From the NCBI GenBank assembly GCA_044221555.1, contig JBGAOY010000001.1, positions 372,001-436,000 of the forward strand: 64,000 nucleotides of DNA. Reading direction: 5' to 3'. The stretch is from JAEUJM01 sp044221555 (GTDB lineage Bacteria > Actinomycetota > Acidimicrobiia > Acidimicrobiales > DATDAH01). The notes below the pieces were generated by a model. It was given only the letters and a program-made list of their open reading frames with translations, was not told the origin of the DNA and did not search any database. This document shows positions 7,579-14,458 of the stretch, one piece after another (the stretch's first letter is position 1; each line of letters begins with the position of its first letter). The translations under genes and the position numbers were made by a program.

Positions 7579-8938
7579 CGCACACCCGCCTTGCGGGAGG
7601 AGGGGTCGGGCTGGAACACCTCGGGACCGAGGCGGATGCCCAGGTCGGCCAGCTTCTCGGCGAACTTGGGCCGCACCCCCGTGGCCTTGAGATGGCCCTT
7701 GTACCGGCCGTGCTCGTCGATGCCCATGCCGTAGTCGAAGAGGAACACGTCCTGGAGGGTGATGACGTCGCCCTCCATGCCCTGCACCTCGGTGATGTGG
7801 GTGATGCGCCGGGTCCCGTCCCGGAGGCGACTGAGGTGCACGATGAGGTCGAGCGCCGACGCCATCTGCTCACGGATGGCCCGGATGGGCAGCTCGAACC
7901 CCGACATCAGGGTCATGGTCTCGATGCGGGAGAGCGTGTCCCGGGGGCTGTTGGAGTGGATGGTGGTGATCGAGCCGTCGTGGCCCGTGTTCATGGCCTG
8001 GAGCATGTCGAGGGTCTCGCCGGAGCGGCACTCCCCCACCACGATCCGGTCGGGTCGCATGCGCAGGCAGTTCTTGACCAGGTCGCGGATGGTGATCTCG
8101 CCCCGACCCTCGATGTTCGGCGGGCGGGCCTCCAGCGCCAGGACGTGGTCCTGGTGGAGCTGGAGCTCCTTCGAGTCCTCCACCGTCACGATCCGCTCCT
8201 CCGGCGGGATGAACGACGACATCACGTTGAGCGTGGTGGTCTTGCCGGTGCCGGTACCGCCGGAGACGATGACGTTCAGGCGCCCGACCACGCAGGCCTG
8301 GAGGAAGCGGGCCGGTGGGCGTTCAGGGTGCCGAAGCGGATCAGGTCGTCGACCTGCAGCGGGTCCTTCGAGAACTTCCGGATGGTGAGGAAGGGGCCGT
8401 CGATGGCCAGGGGGTGGATGACGGCGTTCACACGGGAGCCGTCGGGGAGGCGGGCGTCGCACAGGGGTGAGCTCTCGTCGATGCGCCGGCCGATCTCACC
8501 GACGATCTTGTCGATGATGCGTCGCAGGTGGACCTCGTCGACGAAGCTGGCGTTGGCCCGCTCGAGACGGCCGTTGCGCTCGACGTAGACCCGCTCGGGG
8601 CCGTTGACCATGACCTCGGTGATCTCCTCGTCCTTGAGGAGCCGGTCGATGGGCCCGTAGCCCAGGATGTCGTCGGAGACGTCCTGGATCAGCTGGGCCT
8701 TGTCGGCCGCGGACAGGGGCGCCCGCTCCTGGGCCAGTGCGTTGTGCAGCTGCTCGTGGACCCGGCGGCGCAGGTCGTCCTCGGAGAGGCGCTTGTCGTA
8801 GAGGATCGGGCCGAGCTCGTCGATGAGCACGTGGTGGATCTTGTGGCGCAACTCGTCGAGAACGGGGTCGCGACGCTTCGTGACCGTGCCGCCGCCTGGC
8901 GTCTGTTGCACCTCGTGGAGCCGCTTGTAGAGCGACAT
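7575..8938 (-). CDS. tadA: Tad pilus ATPase TadA/CpaF, split by an apparent one-base frameshift
   Basis: This secretion ATPase powers Tad pilus assembly. The N-terminal part (8938 down to about 8315) ends its family-like reading in FLTIRKFSKDPLQVDDLIRF. The C-terminal part continues in another frame from about 8312 to 7575 with ARFLQACVVGRLNVIVSG, the Walker A GGTGTGKTTT, the Asp box EDSKEL, Walker B (RPDRIVVGECRSGE) and a His box (ITTIHSNSPRD). Joined, they make one normal CpaF of about 450 residues. The junction reads CACCGGCCCGC; one extra G would restore the frame. A base-calling error or a recent mutation fits better than two genes, because both halves are otherwise intact. The stop overlaps tadB. 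Confidence 0.88.
8307..8318 (-). other. Frameshift site in tadA
   Basis: At this point the N-terminal frame (…Thr-Leu-Asn-Ala-His-Arg) should switch to the frame encoding Ala-Arg-Phe-Leu-Gln. The minus strand reads CACCGGCCCGC; CACCGGGCCCGC would keep the frame and give His-Arg-Ala-Arg-Phe-Leu, the spacing I expect for this family. Confidence 0.75.
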
Positions 8939-9006
8939 CGATCCTCCTGTTTGCTACTGGCTGCGCTGTGGGGGGTGGGACTGGTGTCTGAGTGCTCGGC
9001 GTACGG

Positions 9007-10437
9007 CTATCGGCGGCCGGCCGGCGCCGTGATGAACGTGTCGGCGAGTTGCTCGAGGGCCCGGCTCACTGCGGCCTTCGGGGCCGACAGGATCACCGGC
9101 GTGCCCTTGTTGACCGCTTGGGGGACGACCACGTCGCTGGGGATCAGCGAGTCGGCCTTGACCTGCAGGGTCTTCTCGACCTCGCCCACTTCGAGCTTCA
9201 CCTTCGAGTTGGCCCGGTTCAGCACGAGGCGCAGCTTCGACATGGGCGTGTTCAGCAGTCGGAGCGTCTGCAACCCGATCTTGACGTTCTTGATGTTCGG
9301 GATGTCCATGCCCGCCACGAGCAAGACGTCGTCGCTGACCTCGATGAGCCCGAGCACCACGTCGTTGAAGTAGGCCGGCGTGTCGATGACCACGTGCGAG
9401 CAGAAGGTGCGCAGCACCTCGACGATGCGCACCATCTCGGGCCCGCCGATCTGGTCGGCGAACGCCGGCTCGAGCGGCGCGGGGAGCACGAGGAGCCCCG
9501 ACGGCTCGTGGACCACCAGGAAGCCCTGGAGGAGCCCTGCGTCCAGACGGTCGATGGCGCTGACCGCGTCCACGATCGTGTGCTGGGGTGCCAGCTTGAG
9601 CATCACCGCCACATCGCCGAACTGGAGGTCGGCGTCGACCAGGCACACCGGCCGGTCACTGCGCATGGCCAGGCGCACCGCGACGTTCGAGGCGATCACG
9701 GACTTGCCCGATCCCCCCTTGGTCGAGAACACGGTGATGACCTGGCCCTGCTCGCTCGGCTCGAGCGGCTCGGGGCCGGTGAACTCGGGGGAACGGGGCG
9801 CCAACGCCGCGGCCTGGGAGGACAGGTTGTCGGCGATGCGCTGCACCGTCTGGATGAGCTGGTTGCCGTCCACCGGGATGGCGAGCACGTCCTTGACACC
9901 GGCCCGCAGGGCCTGCTGCAGCAGCGTGGTCGACAGCTCGGCCGCGACCAGGATGGCGCCCACCTCGTGATGCACCTGGAGCAGCCGCTCCAGGTTCACG
10001 AGCTCGGACCCGTACGCACACGACGGTCCCAGCACCGTGACCACCGGGGTGCCGTTGAGACGCTCGGCCAGCGCGTCGATCGAGGGGAAGGGGGCCGCCG
10101 TGTCACCCAACTGCAGGGCCAGGCGGGTGCGGATCGTCTGGTCGGCGTCGACCACCGCGATGGCGATGTGGCTGAGGCTCGGCGCCGGGAGGTTCGACGC
10201 CGGCGCTGCGGCCGGTGCCGGCGAGTAGGCCGGCGGCGGCGGCGGCGGTGCCGGGGCCGGCGTCCCGGGGAGCGGGTCGAACCCTCCGAAGCCGCCGGGG
10301 TCGGTGGCCGTCGCCGTCGCCGTCGCGTACCCGTTCGTCTCCTCGGCGGCCGGGGTGGCCGGCGGCGGCATGGTCCCGTTGCCGGCACCGTTGCCGCCGG
10401 GGTCACCCCGGCTTCCGAAGAAGCTGGAGAGGCTCAT
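9007..10437 (-). CDS. tadZ: Tad pilus localisation ATPase TadZ/CpaE
   Basis: This 476-residue protein positions the Tad machine in the cell. An N-terminal region of about 85 residues is rich in Pro, Ala, Gly and Thr. A degenerate receiver-like domain follows (about 88-215: IAIAVVDADQTIRTRLA to GVKDVLAIPVDG). The C-terminal half is a MinD/ParA-type ATPase with the deviant Walker A KGGSGKS near 255, the Asp motif CLVDADLQFGD and switch-like HVVIDTPA. The start overlaps the stop of cpaB by four bases (ATGA). A 68-bp gap separates it from tadA, so it probably belongs to the same transcript. Confidence 0.9.
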   Translation of the reverse strand: MSLSSFFGSRGDPGGNGAGNGTMPPPATPAAEETNGYATATATATDPGGFGGFDPLPGTPAPAPPPPPPAYSPAPAAAPASNLPAPSLSHIAIAVVDADQTIRTRLALQLGDTAAPFPSIDALAERLNGTPVVTVLGPSCAYGSELVNLERLLQVHHEVGAILVAAELSTTLLQQALRAGVKDVLAIPVDGNQLIQTVQRIADNLSSQAAALAPRSPEFTGPEPLEPSEQGQVITVFSTKGGSGKSVIASNVAVRLAMRSDRPVCLVDADLQFGDVAVMLKLAPQHTIVDAVSAIDRLDAGLLQGFLVVHEPSGLLVLPAPLEPAFADQIGGPEMVRIVEVLRTFCSHVVIDTPAYFNDVVLGLIEVSDDVLLVAGMDIPNIKNVKIGLQTLRLLNTPMSKLRLVLNRANSKVKLEVGEVEKTLQVKADSLIPSDVVVPQAVNKGTPVILSAPKAAVSRALEQLADTFITAPAGRR

Positions 10438-11285
10438 TCTGGGGCACCGTCCGGGCCGTAGGGGGTCAGCTCGGAGCCCGACTCACCGGGGAGCGGCGAG
10501 GTGTTGGGATCGATCTCGAGGGCCGGGATCGGGGCCGGCTCGTAGTCGGGGCCCACCAGGGTGAGGTACAGCGTCGACGGGTCGAGGGCCGTGATCAACT
10601 GGGCGGCTTCGGGGGGCACCAGGAAGGTGATGAGGCCGCTGTTCTCGATGGCGGTCGACGCCGCGGCCTCGTCGGTGGACTCGCCGTCGGTGCCCGCTGC
10701 GGTGATGTTCTCGCCGGGCTGCGGGGTGGCGGTCTGGCCGATGGCCAGGATCTCGACGCTGTGGTAGACGAACCGGGACTGGGCCATGGCCGGCACACCG
10801 ACGATGTCGCTGTCCTCCTGGAGCGTGCTCGCCACCAGGAGGTCGACCTTGTCCCCGGGGACCAGCAGGCCGGCGACGCCCCGCACCTGGTCGATCGACA
10901 CGGTGACGGCCACCATGTTGTCGGGGATGCGGGCGGAGAACCCGATCTGGGCTTGTGCCGGGTCCACGAACATGCCGTCCACCAGCACCTGGTTGGCGGC
11001 CAGGTTGTTCAACGCCACACGGCCGTCGATCTGGTCCAAGCTGCGGATGGCCGACGCGGGCAGGAACTCGCGCGGGATCTTGTCCTGCACGATGTAGCCC
11101 TCGTCCCGTGCCTGCTCGCCGGGGAGGCCCTTGGGCACGTCCTTGCGGACCACGAAGACGTCCACACGCTCTGCGCCCTCGTTGGCCTGGTCCTCGACGC
11201 CACCCACGTAGTTGAAGATCATGAACGCGGCGAGCGCCCCGACGGCGATCGCTGCGATAAGGATCATTGTTCTCCGAGAGCTCAC
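10434..11285 (-). CDS. cpaB: Flp pilus assembly protein CpaB/RcpC, SAF domain
   Basis: This 283-residue protein is the first gene of the assembly operon. It has an N-terminal membrane anchor (ILIAAIAVGALAAFMIF) followed by an extracytoplasmic SAF domain (about residues 40-110: VFVVRKDVPKG, NLAANQVLVDGMF) and a RcpC-like domain (NMVAVTVSIDQVRGVAGLLVPGDKVDLL). The C-terminus is acidic and Pro-rich. In Gram-negative bacteria CpaB works with the secretin; here, with no secretin seen, it probably acts in the wall space. GTG at 11285 is preferred because AGGAG and GAGG lie upstream and the longer frame runs into rpsA. ATG at 11267 is the alternative. Confidence 0.85.
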   Translation of the reverse strand: MSSRRTMILIAAIAVGALAAFMIFNYVGGVEDQANEGAERVDVFVVRKDVPKGLPGEQARDEGYIVQDKIPREFLPASAIRSLDQIDGRVALNNLAANQVLVDGMFVDPAQAQIGFSARIPDNMVAVTVSIDQVRGVAGLLVPGDKVDLLVASTLQEDSDIVGVPAMAQSRFVYHSVEILAIGQTATPQPGENITAAGTDGESTDEAAASTAIENSGLITFLVPPEAAQLITALDPSTLYLTLVGPDYEPAPIPALEIDPNTSPLPGESGSELTPYGPDGAPE

Positions 11286-11417
11286 TGCGGACCTCGCTCC
11301 TGATTCGATGACGCTGCGAGCCAGAGAGCTCTCGACGCGCCGGGGATGTCCATCCCTTCGTCGGCCGGATAGGTCGTCCGGCTTAGGTCTCGACAGGAGT
11401 TTCTGGGCCCGGGCGCG

Positions 11418-11445
11418 CCACCGCCGCCCCGGGGGGCGGCGGTGG
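11418..11445 (-). terminator. Hairpin terminator after rpsA
   Basis: A 13-bp perfect inverted repeat (CCACCGCCGCCCC and its complement) with a GG spacer lies 23 bases past the rpsA stop and before the cpaB start. It probably separates rpsA transcription from the pilus operon. Confidence 0.75.
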
Positions 11446-11467
11446 GCAACAGCGGGTTCGCGGAGGG

Positions 11468-13006
11468 TCAGCCCTCGTCGGGCTCCTCGGCGGCTGCGGC
11501 CTCGGGCTCGGCTGCGGGCACGTCGGCATCGACCGCGGCCTCGGCGACCGGCGCCTCTACCGCATCGGTCTCGACGGGCTCGACGATCGCCGCCTCGGCG
11601 ACAGGCGCCTCGGCGACAGGCGCCTCTGCGGCCGGCGCCTCGGCGTCGGGTGGTGCCGGCGGCTCGCCACCGGGCGGGATGGCGTTGGGATCGGTGTTCG
11701 CGTAGTACTCCGCCCACGCCTCCTGCCCGTCGCTCGGGGTGTCCTCGAGGTCGCCGGTGGGGCCGATGTAGTTGCCCTCGGTGTCGTAGGCGTGCTCACC
11801 GAAGTGCTCCTGGTACTCGGCAGCGACCACGCCTCCCTCGGCCGCCTGCTTGATCGAGAGGCTGATGCGGCGGCGCTGGAGGTCGAGGTCGATGATCTTC
11901 ACCCACAGCTCCTCGCCGGGGGTCACGACCTGCTCGGGCAGCTCCACGTGGTGGGCGGACATCTCGGAGATGTGCACCAGGCCCTCGATGCCGTCGCCCA
12001 CCTGGACGAACGCACCGAACGGCACCAGCTTGGTGACCCGGCCGTAGACCAGCTCGCCCACGCGGTGGTTGGTGGCGAACTCCTGCCACGGGTCCTGCTG
12101 GGTGGCCTTCAGCGACAGGCTGATCCGCTCGCGGTCGAGGTCGACCTCGAGCACCTGGACCTGGATCTCGTCGCCCACGGCCACGACCGAGCCGGGGTGG
12201 TCGACGTGCTTCCAGGACAGCTCGGACACGTGCACCAGGCCGTCCATGCCGCCCAGGTCGACGAAGGCACCGAAGTTGACGACCGACGACACCGTGCCGG
12301 TACGCACCTCACCGGGCTTGAGGTTGTCGAGGAACTCCTCGCGCTGCTCCTTCTGGGTCTCCTCGAGCCACGCCCGCCGGGACAGCACCACGTTGTTGCG
12401 GTTCTTGTCGAGCTCGATGATCTTGGCCTCGAGGGTGCGGCCCACGTAGGGCTGGAGGTCGCGCACCCGGCGCAGCTCGACGAGGGAGGCGGGGAGGAAG
12501 CCCCGCAGGCCGATGTCGAGGATGAGCCCGCCCTTGACCACTTCGATCACCGGGCCGCTGACCACGCCCTCGGACTCCTTGACCTCTTCGATCTTGCCCC
12601 AGGCCCGCTCGTACTGGGCCCGCTTCTTCGACAGGACGAGGCGGCCTTCCTTGTCCTCCTTGGTGAGGACGAGCGCCTCGACGCTCTCGCCCAGCGAGAC
12701 GATCTCGGACGGGTCGACGTCGTTGCGGATGGAGAGCTCGCGGGCCGGGATGACGCCCTCGCTCTTGTAGCCGATGTCGAGCAACACCTCGTCGCGGTCG
12801 ACCTTGACCACCGTGCCCTCGACGATCTGGCCGTCGTCGACGTCGACCATCGTCGCCGTGTAGGCGTCGGCCATCGACTGGCCGGACAGGTCGTTCTCGA
12901 TGATCGGGCGGGGGATGTAGTTGCCCTCGTCGTCGAAGGTCCCCATCGGGAGGGACTCGTCGCCTTCGGCGGACGGTTGGGACGGGGCGGTATCGACCTG
13001 GGACAC
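11468..13006 (-). CDS. rpsA: 30S ribosomal protein S1
   Basis: S1 binds mRNA on the small ribosomal subunit and helps recruit leadered transcripts. This 512-residue form has four S1 RNA-binding domains, each ending in a signature such as SEGVIPARELS, LRGFLPASLVELR, MDGLVHVSELSWK and IEGLVHISEMSAHH. The tail of about 110 residues is rich in Ala, Pro and Glu (repeats of AEAPVAEA) and probably disordered. Four domains is the usual actinobacterial number. GTG at 13006 is chosen because GAGAAGAG lies about 8 bases upstream; the frame is open to 13081 and an internal ATG occurs about 20 codons later. The order rpsA, polA, pdtaR matches that near Rv1626-Rv1630 in Mycobacterium. Confidence 0.93.
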   Translation of the reverse strand: MSQVDTAPSQPSAEGDESLPMGTFDDEGNYIPRPIIENDLSGQSMADAYTATMVDVDDGQIVEGTVVKVDRDEVLLDIGYKSEGVIPARELSIRNDVDPSEIVSLGESVEALVLTKEDKEGRLVLSKKRAQYERAWGKIEEVKESEGVVSGPVIEVVKGGLILDIGLRGFLPASLVELRRVRDLQPYVGRTLEAKIIELDKNRNNVVLSRRAWLEETQKEQREEFLDNLKPGEVRTGTVSSVVNFGAFVDLGGMDGLVHVSELSWKHVDHPGSVVAVGDEIQVQVLEVDLDRERISLSLKATQQDPWQEFATNHRVGELVYGRVTKLVPFGAFVQVGDGIEGLVHISEMSAHHVELPEQVVTPGEELWVKIIDLDLQRRRISLSIKQAAEGGVVAAEYQEHFGEHAYDTEGNYIGPTGDLEDTPSDGQEAWAEYYANTDPNAIPPGGEPPAPPDAEAPAAEAPVAEAPVAEAAIVEPVETDAVEAPVAEAAVDADVPAAEPEAAAAEEPDEG

Positions 13007-13036
13007 GTAGGAGCTCTTCTCTGGGTTTTCCGGACG

Positions 13037-13096
13037 CCCCACGTCTGTGGGGTAGCTGGCGGCGGGTCCATCCACGCACACCGGGGCACAACGCTA
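13037..13096 (-). promoter_or_regulatory. rpsA leader: possible -10 and hairpin
   Basis: On the minus strand TAGCGT (13096-13091) could be a -10 box. The leader of about 80 bases would then hold a small hairpin, CCCCAC-AGAC-GTGGGG (13052-13037), about 30 bases before the start. S1 is known to autoregulate its mRNA in E. coli; a similar role here is inference. Confidence 0.4.
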
Positions 13097-13151
13097 CCAG
13101 GCCGGCCCTCTCGGCTCCTCCTCGCCACGGGCCGACGTCCCGGGGTCGGGC

Positions 13152-13889
13152 TCAGGAGCCTCTGCGTGCCTTGTCGGCCACCAGGAGGAACTCGTGCGAC
13201 GCAAGGTCGGGCGGACGTTCGGCGTAGGCACCGGGCGTCACCGACCAGATCGCCCGGACGGCCAGGCCGGCCTCCTCGGCCAGCAGCGTGAGCTCCCGAG
13301 GGGTGAAGCAGGTCGTCCAGAGGTCGTGCTCGGCCTCCTCCCCCGTCTCGCTCCGCAGCGTGGTGCGCTCGTGGTTCACGCCGGTGGCCGCGTCGAAGGT
13401 GTCGGTGTCCTCGAGGAAGCGGACCTGGAAGTAGGCCGAGAACGCGCTCACGGCCAGCGCGCCCCCGGGCCGCAGCGCCTTGGTCATGCCCGCGAGGACG
13501 TCCCGGTCGCCGGCCAGCGCGCCGGTGGGGCCACCGAGGCCGAACGCCCCCTGGCAGAGCGAGATGGCGGCGTCGAACTCCTCTTCGAACTCGAGCGCCC
13601 GAGCGTCGCCCCTGCGGAACGTGACCCCGGGCGGCGCCCCCTCGCCGGCCAGGTCGACGAAGCGCTGCGAGATGTCGACCCCGACGACCTCGATCCCCCG
13701 GCGGCCCAGCGCGTACGCGTGGCGTCCGGGGCCGCAACCCACGTCGAGGACCCGATCACCCGGCGCCAGGCCGAGGGTGTCGACGAGGAACCCGACCTCT
13801 TGCTCGGTGCCCTTGGTGAAGGAGTAGCGCAGGTACGCGTCGCCCAGGTGGTCGGCCAGGTCCTCGAACCAGTGGTCCGGCGGGGTCAT
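13152..13889 (-). CDS. Class I SAM-dependent methyltransferase
   Basis: This 245-residue cytoplasmic protein has the Rossmann methyltransferase core: motif I VLDVGCGPGRHA (about residues 47-58), an acidic residue at the end of strand 2 (VVGVDIS), motif III-like GDARAL and motif IV FDAAISLCQGAFGL, then LRPGGALAVS. The C-terminal part (FTPRELTLLAEEAGL) is typical of small-molecule methyltransferases. The substrate cannot be deduced. It sits between polA and rpsA on the same strand, but gaps of about 145 and over 100 bases suggest separate transcription. Confidence 0.85.
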   Translation of the reverse strand: MTPPDHWFEDLADHLGDAYLRYSFTKGTEQEVGFLVDTLGLAPGDRVLDVGCGPGRHAYALGRRGIEVVGVDISQRFVDLAGEGAPPGVTFRRGDARALEFEEEFDAAISLCQGAFGLGGPTGALAGDRDVLAGMTKALRPGGALAVSAFSAYFQVRFLEDTDTFDAATGVNHERTTLRSETGEEAEHDLWTTCFTPRELTLLAEEAGLAVRAIWSVTPGAYAERPPDLASHEFLLVADKARRGS

Positions 13890-13998
13890 CGCACCGGCTC
13901 GTCGTCACTCGGAGCGCCTTCGGCATCTGGTGCTGATCGCAGGTGCCGCTCCGCACCGCTGCGCCGCCGAACCCCCGCGACCCGCTCAGCGGCAGGGC

Positions 13999-14193
13999 TC
14001 AGAACTGACCGGGAAGTCGGACCGGCCTGCAGACCCAGCCCGGAGGGAACACCTGCCAGGTCTTGTCGGCCTGCATACCGCCGCACTTGTCCTCGGTGGC
14101 GACCGCGATGCCCGCGGAGGTGAGCGCGTAGACGGTCACCGCCAGCAGCAGCACGAACCAGAGGCTCGATCGGGTTTTCGCACTGGTGGCCAT
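13999..14193 (-). CDS. Small single-pass membrane or secreted protein
   Basis: This 64-residue protein has a basic N-terminus (MATSAKTRSS), one hydrophobic stretch (LWFVLLLAVTVYALTSAG) that could be an anchor or uncleaved signal, and a short outer part with two cysteines (DKCGGM, PGWVCRP). I do not recognise a family. A GGAG lies about 12 bases upstream of the ATG. Its credible membrane topology supports it being real, but it could be spurious. Confidence 0.5.
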   Translation of the reverse strand: MATSAKTRSSLWFVLLLAVTVYALTSAGIAVATEDKCGGMQADKTWQVFPPGWVCRPVRLPGQF

Positions 14194-14264
14194 GGCCTGA
14201 CTCCGGAGACAGTGGGGCTGTCCTCCTCGTCGGCAGCCGGGCCGCGGAACTGAACCCCGTCACG

Positions 14265-14458
14265 CCCTGCTCGATCACGCCCTGCTCGATCACACCCTGC
14301 TCGATCACACCCTGCTCGATCACACCCTGCTCGATCACACCCTGCTCGATCACACCGTGCTCGATCACACCGTGCTCGATCACACCGTGCTCGATCACAC
14401 CGTGCTCGATCACACCCTGCTCGATCACACCCTGCTCGATCACACCCTGCTCGATCAC
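14265..14458. repeat. Thirteen-copy 15-bp tandem array at the polA stop codon
   Basis: Thirteen units of CCCTGCTCGATCACA (plus strand) run head to tail with almost no divergence. Four central units have CCGTG for CCCTG, and the end units have G for A at the last base. The polA stop codon (14457-14455) lies in the unit nearest the gene. Because 15 is a multiple of 3, every unit puts a TGA in the polA frame. Another minus frame reads VIEQG repeats, which I do not regard as a gene. The perfection of the array suggests recent slippage expansion. Confidence 0.95.

Noticed and set aside
14265..14458. The 15-bp array as a CRISPR
   Set aside because: The unit is too short, there are no unique spacers and no cas genes. 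It is a plain tandem repeat.
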